Shown one piece after another: positions 6,254 to 12,476 of a stretch of 12,800 nucleotides of DNA. A program made the translations under genes and the position numbers. Position 1 is the stretch's first letter; the number at the start of each line of letters is the position of its first letter. The stretch covers positions 1 to 12,800 of the forward strand of contig JANRIM010000175.1 in assembly GCA_033764865.1 (NCBI GenBank). The letters run 5' to 3'. Source of the DNA: VFBF01 sp033764865 (GTDB taxonomy: Bacteria; Pseudomonadota; Alphaproteobacteria; Caulobacterales; Aquidulcibacteraceae). Below the pieces are notes generated by a model, which worked only from the letters and a program-made list of their open reading frames with translations, did no database searches and was not told where the DNA came from.

Positions 6254-6279
6254 AACGCCGCATCCGGACCTTATGTTCC
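6254..6279 (-). promoter_or_regulatory. Second, distal sigma-EcfG-type promoter towards nepR
   Basis: On the minus strand, GGAAC (6279-6275), a 17-base spacer and CGTT (6257-6254) match exactly. It lies within the phyR leader and 91 bases upstream of the proximal nepR promoter. A transcript from here would run across both other promoters and be antisense to part of the phyR leader. Confidence 0.6.
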
Positions 6280-6360
6280 AGCCTGCGGAGCACTTCAGGG
6301 AGCGGCGGTCGGGCGCACCCACGACCAGACGTCCAAGGGATACCCATGGCTGGAGCCGGC

Positions 6361-7149
6361 ATGACCTCTTCCAAGACAATCGCCCCCCATCTGCCGCTGC
6401 TGCGCCGCTACGCGCGCGCCCTCACCGGATCGCAGAAGAGTGGGGACGCCTTCGTCGCCGCGTCTCTGAAGGCCATCCTGGAGTCCCGCGAGGCGCTGGA
6501 TGAAAGCCTGCCGCCCCGGGTCGCCCTCTACAAGCTCTTCCACGCCATCTGGGGCACCAGCCACATCGAGACCGGCCCGTCCGACGAGGACGGCGCACAG
6601 GCGAGGGCGCATGAGCGGTTGAAGCTGCTGACGCCCATGAGCCGCCAGGCGCTTCTGTTGACCGCCGTGGAGGGCTTCTCCCTCACCGAGGCGGGCCAGA
6701 TCTTCAACGCAGCCCCCGGCGAGGTGGCCGATCTCGTCGCCGAGGCCCGCGCCGAGATCGCGCGCCAGACGTGCGCACGCGTCCTCATCATCGAGGACGA
6801 GACGCTGATCGCGATGGATCTTTCGGACATCGTCACCACCTTGGGCCATTCGGTGGTCGCCACCGCTGACACCGCCAGCCGCGCGGTCGCCGCGGCGCAG
6901 GCCCATAAGCCCGATCTCGTGCTGGCCGACATCCAGCTGGCCGACGGATCCTCCGGCGTGGACGCCGTGCACGCCATCCTCTCGCAAATCTCCGTGCCGG
7001 TGATCTTCATCACGGCGTTCCCCGACCGGCTGCTGACCGGAGAGCGGCCGGAGCCGACCTTCCTCATCACCAAGCCCTACGCCGAAGACACCGTGCGCGC
7101 AGCGGTGAGCCAGGCGCTGTTTTTCAACTCCACGGCCGAAGCCGCCTGA
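6361..7149 (+). CDS. phyR: PhyR, anti-anti-sigma response regulator of the general stress response
   Basis: This 262-residue protein joins an N-terminal sigma-like domain (about 1-130, IAPHLPLLRRYARALTGSQ ... FSLTEAGQIFNAAPGEV) to a C-terminal receiver (about 138-255). The receiver has the acidic pair in VLIIEDETLI, the phosphoacceptor Asp190 (LVLADIQLAD), the switch Thr218 in VIFITAFPDRLLTG and Lys238 in LITKPY, all typical of PhyR. Once phosphorylated, the sigma-like domain mimics EcfG, binds NepR and frees the sigma factor. Two starts are possible: ATG 6361 (GGAG 5 bases upstream, length and N-terminus closest to known PhyR) and ATG 6346 (AAGGGA 5 bases upstream, five residues longer). The open frame further upstream crosses the promoter region and is not coding. 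It is divergent from nepR and followed by a hairpin. Confidence 0.95.
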   Translation: MTSSKTIAPHLPLLRRYARALTGSQKSGDAFVAASLKAILESREALDESLPPRVALYKLFHAIWGTSHIETGPSDEDGAQARAHERLKLLTPMSRQALLLTAVEGFSLTEAGQIFNAAPGEVADLVAEARAEIARQTCARVLIIEDETLIAMDLSDIVTTLGHSVVATADTASRAVAAAQAHKPDLVLADIQLADGSSGVDAVHAILSQISVPVIFITAFPDRLLTGERPEPTFLITKPYAEDTVRAAVSQALFFNSTAEAA

Positions 7150-7174
7150 ACGGTCGTTTCGCCTCGACGAACGG

Positions 7175-7205
7175 ACGGCCCGGCGGCGAAGCCGGGCCGT
7201 TCTTC
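7175..7205 (+). terminator. Probable terminator of phyR
   Basis: A 10-bp perfect stem (ACGGCCCGGC at 7175-7184 with its complement at 7191-7200) and loop GGCGAA lie 25 bases after the phyR stop. The T-rich tail is weak (TTCTTC). It also separates phyR from the convergent lipid kinase gene. Confidence 0.7.
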
Positions 7206-7219
7206 GCGCTTGTGTTCGT

Positions 7220-8197
7220 CTAGGCCCGATCGGCAGGTGCGAGGATCGGCACCGCCCGCGCCTTGAAGGTCACGGCGTCGACGCGCGACACCCGCACCGG
7301 CTCGCCGTCCAGCACAACCATGGGGCGGTGGGAGCGCATGCGCACCTCCACGGCGCGCGCCGAGAGCACGCGCATGTGGCGCGACGTGCGCCATCCGCTC
7401 GTGAGCGCAACGCCCCCGACGCGCAGCGCGTCGATCCCGGAGCGCAGGTGCAGCGCGGCGACCTCGAGCGTGTCGACGTCGGCGGGCGCCGCATCCGGCG
7501 CCGTCACACGCGCCACCGAGCCCACCGCCACCACCAACGTGTGCGCACGCCGCCAGCGCGCGCCGTCGGTGCGGTAGTGCGGGCCGCCGCGCAGGGAATG
7601 CAGGCTGGCGCGCGCGCAGGCGCCGGCCGCGGCGGCCACCTCCGGCCATTTCCGTGGCGGCCGCATGGTCTCGCGCAGACGCGCGAGCGACGCGGCGAAC
7701 CCGAAGGCGGCCGAGAGGAAGAACGGCTCTCCTCCGACGAACCCTGCAGGCAGCGTTGCGGGCTTCATGTCGGCCAGTTCGGTCACCGCACGGTCGAGGT
7801 CGGCGTGCCCGAACACCAGACGGGGCAGGATGTTCATCGTGCCCGCGGGCAGCGGCACGATCGCCGTGTCTCCGCCCCCCGCCATGGCGGCTTTCGCGGC
7901 GGAGCGCGCCGTGCCGTCTCCGCCGACCACGACGATCGCGGCAGGCCGGGAGGCCACCATCGCCTTCAATGTCGCCTCCATGGCGTCGGGCGCGGCGATG
8001 GTCATGCCGCCGAAGCGCACGCCGATCGTTTCGCGCAGCCGCGCGTCCAGTGCGGCGAGGTCGAGCTTCGACGCCGATCCCGCGACGGGATTGGCGATCG
8101 CGAGGATCGCGCCGGCTCCCACGCCTGAGGCGTCCGGGAGATCGGCGGGGGATTGGTCGTTCCGGGACAAGGCGTTCAGGGGTTCGCCATCCAGCAT
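7220..8197 (-). CDS. Diacylglycerol kinase catalytic-domain lipid kinase
   Basis: This is a 325-residue protein of the DAGK_cat / YegS-BmrU superfamily, which phosphorylates diacylglycerol, sphingoid or related lipids with ATP at the inner face of the membrane. The nucleotide motif GGDGT is at residues 92-96 (IVVVGGDGTARSAAK), and PLPAGTMNILPR (115-126) matches the conserved lPlGTgNdlAr block. The second domain ends with the expected VLDGEP segment. The region before residue 30 is not conserved. The ATG at 8197 is chosen because GGAG lies 6 bases upstream and because the upstream sigma-EcfG-type promoter would start the mRNA near 8214, leaving almost no leader for the ATG at 8209 (alternative, four residues longer). 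The open frame continues far upstream across the neighbouring gene, which is a shadow. The true lipid substrate cannot be told. Confidence 0.88.
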   Translation of the reverse strand: MLDGEPLNALSRNDQSPADLPDASGVGAGAILAIANPVAGSASKLDLAALDARLRETIGVRFGGMTIAAPDAMEATLKAMVASRPAAIVVVGGDGTARSAAKAAMAGGGDTAIVPLPAGTMNILPRLVFGHADLDRAVTELADMKPATLPAGFVGGEPFFLSAAFGFAASLARLRETMRPPRKWPEVAAAAGACARASLHSLRGGPHYRTDGARWRRAHTLVVAVGSVARVTAPDAAPADVDTLEVAALHLRSGIDALRVGGVALTSGWRTSRHMRVLSARAVEVRMRSHRPMVVLDGEPVRVSRVDAVTFKARAVPILAPADRA

Positions 8198-8220
8198 CGT
8201 TGGCTCCATCAGCACCCGTG

Positions 8221-8245
8221 AACGTCCGGGGCGCGATCTGGTTCC
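8221..8245 (-). promoter_or_regulatory. sigma-EcfG-type promoter of the lipid kinase gene
   Basis: On the minus strand, GGAAC (8245-8241), a 16-base spacer and CGTT (8224-8221) match the consensus exactly, about 24 bases from the ATG at 8197. The predicted start keeps the GGAG ribosome site in the mRNA. Confidence 0.72.
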
Positions 8246-8252
8246 CTGAGAC

Positions 8253-8278
8253 GGAACGTCGGCGCGCCCCCTTGCGTC
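8253..8278 (+). promoter_or_regulatory. Near-consensus sigma-EcfG-type promoter of the metallophosphoesterase gene
   Basis: GGAAC at 8253-8257, a 17-base spacer and CGTC at 8275-8278 match except for the last -10 base. It diverges from the lipid kinase promoter with 7 bases between the two -35 elements, the same back-to-back design as at nepR/phyR. The predicted leader to the ATG at 8309 is about 24 bases. Confidence 0.5.
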
Positions 8279-8308
8279 ACCACCCCGTGACCCCTCATCT
8301 CCACCGCA

Positions 8309-9073
8309 ATGAAGATCGTCCACATCAGTGACGTCCACGTCGGCGATTCGCCGTGGTCGCGGCTGGAGGCCGCGGCCCGGGCGATCAACGCGCTCGAACC
8401 CAACGTGGTCGTTCTCAGCGGCGATCTCACCCAGTCCGGCGCAAGCCAAGAGTACGCCGAAGCCGCGCGCTTCCTCGCATTGATCGAAAGCCCCATCGTC
8501 GGCACGCCCGGCAACCACGATGCGCCGGTCCGCAACGTGTTCGCGCGCGTGCTCGCGCCGTTCGAGCGCTTCGCGATGCTCGGGCTGTCCACCACGTGGC
8601 GCAGCGCCGACCCTCCGGTGGAGATCACGACCGTCAACACCGCGCGGCCGTTCCAGGCGCGGCCGGACTGGTCCCAGGGCGTCTATCCCAAAGGCGCCTT
8701 CGAGCCGTTTCTGGACGACCCCGCCGCCGGCGCCTGGCGCATCGTCGCCGCCCACCATCCGCCGATCTCCATGGGCGGCGCACATGTGCGCAGCGACTCC
8801 CGCCGCGGGGTGCAATCCTGGGACACGCTCGGGCGAGCGTCGAGAACCCTGTTGTTGTGCGGCCATCTGCATGGCTTTTCCATCACGCGGGTTCCGCCCA
8901 CGCGACGGGCGCGGATGATCGTGGCGCCGACAATGTCGTCAGGGCGCGCCCGAAGCGCGGGCCATGGTTTTGTGGAAATCGACGTGGAGCCTGAGGGGCT
9001 CGACGTCACGCTGCATCTGATGGAGGCCGAAGCGTACGTTCCGGCCCTGAGCGTGTTCTGCGGACCGAGCTGA
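8309..9073 (+). CDS. Calcineurin-like metallophosphoesterase
   Basis: This 254-residue cytoplasmic protein has the full set of two-metal phosphoesterase motifs: D8-x-H10 (ISDVHVG), GDLTQSG with Asp39, GNHD at 68-71, the HHPP pair at about 149-152, and GHLH at 185-188. Spacing and length resemble the CpdA/Icc-like cyclic-nucleotide phosphodiesterases and DNA-repair-type phosphoesterases of unknown substrate; I cannot tell these apart by eye. Hydrolysis of a phosphomonoester or phosphodiester with bound Mn, Fe or Zn is expected. The start at 8309 fits the conserved first strand (MKIVHISDVH), but no Shine-Dalgarno is visible in the preceding 20 bases. The gene diverges from the lipid kinase, and its stop directly abuts that of the downstream convergent kinase. 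Confidence 0.92.
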   Translation: MKIVHISDVHVGDSPWSRLEAAARAINALEPNVVVLSGDLTQSGASQEYAEAARFLALIESPIVGTPGNHDAPVRNVFARVLAPFERFAMLGLSTTWRSADPPVEITTVNTARPFQARPDWSQGVYPKGAFEPFLDDPAAGAWRIVAAHHPPISMGGAHVRSDSRRGVQSWDTLGRASRTLLLCGHLHGFSITRVPPTRRARMIVAPTMSSGRARSAGHGFVEIDVEPEGLDVTLHLMEAEAYVPALSVFCGPS

Positions 9074-10822
9074 TCAGACGCCTTCCACATGCCGCGTCGG
9101 CAACTCCACGCGAACGACAAGCCCGTCCGCGCGCCATTCATTGAAAAGACGCCCGCCGAGTTGTCCCTCCACGCTGACGCGCGCCAGCTTGGCGCCGAAT
9201 CCTTCGCGGCTCGGCGGCCCCGCGACGCCGGGCCCCCCGAATTCCCGCCATGTCGCGGTAAACACCTCGCCCACCCGCGTGCATGTGATCGTGATCCGCC
9301 CCTCGGGCGTGGAGAGCGCGCCGTACTTCACGGCGTTGGTGGCGAGTTCATGGAAGATGAGCGCCAGGGATCCCGCCGCCGCATCGCTCAGCGTGATGTC
9401 GTCTCCGCTGACGGCGATGCGGTCAGGCGCATCGCCCGCGTGCGCGTCGAGCAGCGCGAGGACGAACGCCTTGAACGTGCGGGGTCGCGCCGCCCCGTCT
9501 GCAGCGTCAGACGGACGCACGAAGTCGTACGCGCGCCCGAGCGCGCCGATGCGGTCCCGCAGGGTCTCGGCGAAGTCCCGCTGGGCGGGATTGGCGCGCG
9601 CGGAGAGCTGCACGAGGGAGCTGACGACGGCGAAGATGTTCTTGATGCGGTGGCCCAGTTCCTGACTGAGCAGGTCGCGCGCTTCAAGCGCCGTGCGCGC
9701 GTCGTGGATGTCGGTGCAGGCGCCGAACCATTTCTCCACCGTGCCGTCCGCCGACAGCGCCGGTTGGGCGCGGCAGAGAAACCAGCGCCACGCGCCGTCG
9801 GCGCCGCGAAAGCGGCACTCCGCCTCGAACGGGGCGCCGTTGGCCAGCGACTCACGCCATTTGCCCTCGACAACGCCGCGATCCTCCTCGTGCATGTGGT
9901 CGAACCAGGCCTCGCGCGTGTCGGCCGCGCCGGAATACTCGGCCCACCGCCGGTTGAAGAAGTCGAACGTGCCGTCGGCCGCGGCGGACCAGACGATGTT
10001 GGGCATCGTGTCGGCCATGGCGCCGAAGTTGCGCTCGGTCGCGATCAGCTGGGCGGCGACCCGAAGGCGCTCGCGCTCCGCCGCCGCCCGCGCGCCGGCG
10101 CGCATGGCCACCAGCGAGGCCACCGCCGCTAGCGCCACCAGCACGCCGGAAACGAGCGCCGCCACGTTGGCGAGGAGCTTGGACCAGAACGCCGCCCGGT
10201 CGCGCTTGCGCCCGAGTTCGGCGAGCAGCCGAGACTCTTCGGCGATCACATCGTCGATCACGCCCCGGATTTCGTCCATTGTGATCCGGCCCTGCCCGCC
10301 GCGGACCACCTCCAGCGCCTCGCGCGTGCGGCCGCCCTGCTGGAGCGTGATCGTGCCCTCAAGCTCCGTCCGCTTGATGCCCACCAGCGTCGCCAGCCGT
10401 TGCACCGAGGCGACCTGCACGGCGTTGTCGGAGACCAGCGCCGCCAGCGCCTGCACCTCCCCGTCGACCCGCACGACCGCGGAGCGGAACGGCTCAAGGT
10501 AGGTGTCGTCGCGGGCGAGCAGATAGCCGCGCTGGCCGGTCTCCATGGACTGCACGCTGCCGAACACCGCCCGCGCCGCGTCGATCACGCCGATGGAATG
10601 CATGTAGGCGCGGTCGGCCGCGGACCGCTGCGCCTGCGCGCCCATCTCCCCCATGAAGAGCGCGAGGCCGAATGCGAGCGCCGCCCCGCAGGCCAGGACC
10701 ACGGCCACGAGCCGTCGCCCCGACAGCCGCAGGGACCAGGCCGCAAGCCTCCCCGCCCCCGACGGCGCGGGAGCCCCCGGGTCACGAGACCTGACTGATG
10801 CGGCGGCCGTCGGCTCCGGCAA
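9074..10822 (-). CDS. CHASE3-PAS-HWE sensor histidine kinase, TTG start
   Basis: This 582-residue membrane kinase reads, in order: membrane segment about 38-58; CHASE3-type periplasmic domain about 60-208 with the signature SMETGQRGYLL; membrane segment about 212-240; PAS domain about 262-375 (MADTMPNIVWSAAADGTFDF ... W-FGACTDIHD); then an HWE kinase core. The core has the H-box LLSQELGHRIKNIFAVVSSL (His about 389), an intact N-box FHELATNAVKYGALS and the WxE motif (TWREFGG) that names the family. It should be catalytically competent. HWE kinases commonly feed PhyR or single-domain regulators, so an input to the nearby stress pathway is plausible but inferred. The TTG at 10822 is chosen because GAGGA lies 7 bases upstream and no ATG or GTG occurs in frame between it and the upstream stop. 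No sigma-EcfG-type motif precedes it. Confidence 0.92.
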   Translation of the reverse strand: MPEPTAAASVRSRDPGAPAPSGAGRLAAWSLRLSGRRLVAVVLACGAALAFGLALFMGEMGAQAQRSAADRAYMHSIGVIDAARAVFGSVQSMETGQRGYLLARDDTYLEPFRSAVVRVDGEVQALAALVSDNAVQVASVQRLATLVGIKRTELEGTITLQQGGRTREALEVVRGGQGRITMDEIRGVIDDVIAEESRLLAELGRKRDRAAFWSKLLANVAALVSGVLVALAAVASLVAMRAGARAAAERERLRVAAQLIATERNFGAMADTMPNIVWSAAADGTFDFFNRRWAEYSGAADTREAWFDHMHEEDRGVVEGKWRESLANGAPFEAECRFRGADGAWRWFLCRAQPALSADGTVEKWFGACTDIHDARTALEARDLLSQELGHRIKNIFAVVSSLVQLSARANPAQRDFAETLRDRIGALGRAYDFVRPSDAADGAARPRTFKAFVLALLDAHAGDAPDRIAVSGDDITLSDAAAGSLALIFHELATNAVKYGALSTPEGRITITCTRVGEVFTATWREFGGPGVAGPPSREGFGAKLARVSVEGQLGGRLFNEWRADGLVVRVELPTRHVEGV

Positions 10823-11152
10823 GACCCGTCCTCATGCGCAACGTCGATGGCGCCAGGGGTCTGGCCTTCGGCGCGCCGGTGGGCCGCTTAGCGCCTTAGC
10901 CGCGTCACACGTCGACCGAACGGCCAGACGCTTAGCCGCTTGTGCGAGTATGGCGCCAGTAAATAATGCAGATCAGATGAGCGCTTTACTCAAAATGAGT
11001 AACGCCAGACATCGACAAATCTTCCGTGGAGCGCGAAGTCTAGGCAAAGTGTTGACTTGCGGGTGACCGCCGCGGCCGCGGGGCTGACTTTCCGGGTGTG
11101 GCGCGGCGCGGATTTTTTCGGTGAGCGGCAGGGCTTTGCCCATCCATGCCCA
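10823..11152. other. Non-coding region between the HWE kinase and tRNA-Arg
   Basis: I see no convincing gene in these 330 bases. The left part carries the hexamer CTTAGC three times (10887, 10895, 10931). The middle (about 10958-11035) is clearly more AT-rich than the rest of the window and contains a perfect palindrome; it is the natural place for a promoter and operator of the minus-strand kinase gene. A weak minus-strand -35/-10 pair (TTGAGT, overlapping the palindrome, and CATTAT) has a spacer of 19 and is not reliable. The right part has a run of six T at about 11113 without a clear stem. Confidence 0.6.
10986..11002. promoter_or_regulatory. Perfect palindrome TTACTCA-AAA-TGAGTAA, candidate operator
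   Basis: Two 7-base arms are exactly complementary around a 3-base centre, in an AT-rich patch inside high-GC DNA. The size and symmetry suit a dimeric helix-turn-helix repressor site. It lies about 165 bases upstream of the HWE kinase start. No regulator gene for it is in the window, and no T-tract follows, so a terminator is unlikely. Confidence 0.45.
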
Positions 11153-11229
11153 TGGCGCGCCCGAAGAGATTCGAACTCCTGACCCCCAGATTCGTAGTCT
11201 GGTGCTCTATCCAGCTGAGCTACGGGCGC
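11153..11229 (-). tRNA. tRNA-Arg (anticodon ACG), 3' CCA encoded
   Basis: The minus strand folds as a full cloverleaf: acceptor stem GCGCCCG (11229-11223) with CGGGCGC (11163-11157), D-arm region AGCTCAGCTGGATAGAGC, anticodon stem CCAGA/TCTGG around the loop CTACGAA with anticodon ACG at 11195-11193, and T-arm with GTTCGAATC. The discriminator is G (11156), and CCA is encoded at 11155-11153. ACG is read as inosine-CG after deamination and decodes CGU/CGC/CGA. It lies 77 bases downstream of the P1 peptidase gene on the same strand. Confidence 0.96.
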
Positions 11230-11306
11230 GTTGGGGAGGCGCTACATAGCCCCGTGGGCGCGGCGCAGCAAGCGATGGTTTCGCCCGCCCAACGAGCCCG
11301 CCTCCC

Positions 11307-12401
11307 CTATCCGTCCGGGCCCAGATCGGCCCAGCAACGCTCCCCCGCCGCGAGCGGCCGCGCCGCATGGACGCCGCGGGCGACGGCGCGGGCCAGCACG
11401 TCGGCGGCGACCGCGCCGAGCATCGCCACGTGGCCCGCGACCGGTTCCGGCAACGCCCGGCGGGCCGTCGAGAGCACGAAGACCACGTCGCCGTCGAACG
11501 GCGCGTGGACCGGGCGGATGGCGCGGGCGAGGCCGTCCTGCGCCATGATCGCCACCCGCCGCGCCTGCGCCGGCGTCAGCGCGACGTCGGTGGCGACGAC
11601 GGCGATGGTGGTGTTGGCGCGCGGGGCGGGGTTGGCCTTGGCGAGCCCCCAGTCGAGCGGCGAGACCGCGCGGGCGGGCGGGCGCACGGCGCCGAACTCC
11701 TCCCCGATCTCGAACGGCCAGGCCCAGAAGGCGTTGGACCCCGGCATGACCACCGAGCCCCAGCTGTTCACCGCCGCCAGCGCTCCCACCACCGACCCAT
11801 CGCCCAGCACGAGCGAGGCGGCCCCCTGGCCGCCCTTGAGCGCGCCCGCGCGGGCGCCGGCGCCGGCGCCGAAGGATCCCTGGCGGACGTCCGCGGACGC
11901 GGCCGCGAGCGCCTCCGCGCCGAGGCGCGCGTAGGGCGGGGTCTCGCCCCAGTCCTTGTCGCCGCCGTTGGAGAGATCGAAGAGGATCGCCGCCGGCACG
12001 ATGGGCGCGGGCTTCACGCCCGGGGCCACCCGGTAGCCGCGCCCCGCCGCGCCAAGCCGCGCGGCCACGGCGTCCGCCGCGCCGAGACCGTAGACCGATC
12101 CCCCCGAGAGCACGAGCGCGTCGACCGCGTCCACCAGCGTATCGGCGGCGAGGGCGTCCGTCTCCCGCGTGCCAGGCCCGCCGCCGCGCACGTCCACCGC
12201 CGCCACCGCCCGCGCGTCGGGCAGCACTACGGTGACGCCGGTGCGCACCCCGCCATCCTCCGCCGATCCCACGCGCAGGCCCGCCACGTCGGTGATGGCG
12301 TTGCGGGGCCCGGGAGCGCAAAAAACGGGAGCGCCGGGGACGGGCGAGCCATAAGGCGCACCAGAGGGCGGATCGGGGGGCGACGGATCGTGGACGGACA
12401 T
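11307..12401 (-). CDS. P1 family (DmpA/NylC-like, S58) autoprocessing aminopeptidase
   Basis: This 364-residue protein belongs to the DmpA/ornithine-acetyltransferase-fold hydrolases, which cleave themselves into two chains and use the new N-terminal residue as nucleophile. Family landmarks: the start ITDVAGLRVG (about 36-45), GVTVVL, RGGGPGTRETDAL (72-84), LVLSGGSVYGLGAADGV-like stretch (97-110), and the predicted autocleavage site ANTTIAVV with Asn263 before Thr264, as in NylC. Relatives include D-/L-aminopeptidases, beta-peptidyl peptidases and nylon-oligomer hydrolases; the substrate is unknown here. There is no signal peptide, although the first 30 residues are Pro-rich. The ATG at 12401 has AGGA about 6 bases upstream; the frame is open for 100 more codons, but those overlap the divergent gene and are not conserved. 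Confidence 0.92.
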   Translation of the reverse strand: MSVHDPSPPDPPSGAPYGSPVPGAPVFCAPGPRNAITDVAGLRVGSAEDGGVRTGVTVVLPDARAVAAVDVRGGGPGTRETDALAADTLVDAVDALVLSGGSVYGLGAADAVAARLGAAGRGYRVAPGVKPAPIVPAAILFDLSNGGDKDWGETPPYARLGAEALAAASADVRQGSFGAGAGARAGALKGGQGAASLVLGDGSVVGALAAVNSWGSVVMPGSNAFWAWPFEIGEEFGAVRPPARAVSPLDWGLAKANPAPRANTTIAVVATDVALTPAQARRVAIMAQDGLARAIRPVHAPFDGDVVFVLSTARRALPEPVAGHVAMLGAVAADVLARAVARGVHAARPLAAGERCWADLGPDG

Positions 12402-12476
12402 GGTCTTCCTGTCTGGGGGCCGTGTATGCTCGTTCGCCCGACCCGCCGCAACGCACCTCCACGAAGGCCAGACCCC

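Noticed and set aside
6070..6345. Upstream extension of the phyR frame.
   Set aside because: It runs through three promoter motifs and the nepR start; PhyR homology begins near residue 7 of the 6361 start.
8210..8872. N-terminal extension of the lipid kinase frame across the phosphoesterase gene.
   Set aside because: The extension is antisense to conserved phosphoesterase motifs and crosses the predicted promoters; lipid kinase homology begins only after 8197.
10653..11066. A 137-codon plus-strand frame reaching into the non-coding region.
   Set aside because: Half is antisense to the HWE kinase start; no ribosome site or conserved pattern.
11153..11229. tRNA-Arg as a mobile-element attachment site.
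   Set aside because: No integrase, repeat of the tRNA 3' end or base-composition break is seen on either side within the window.
11242..12462. A 406-codon minus-strand frame overlapping the P1 peptidase.
   Set aside because: Gly/Arg-rich shadow frame with no recognisable domain.
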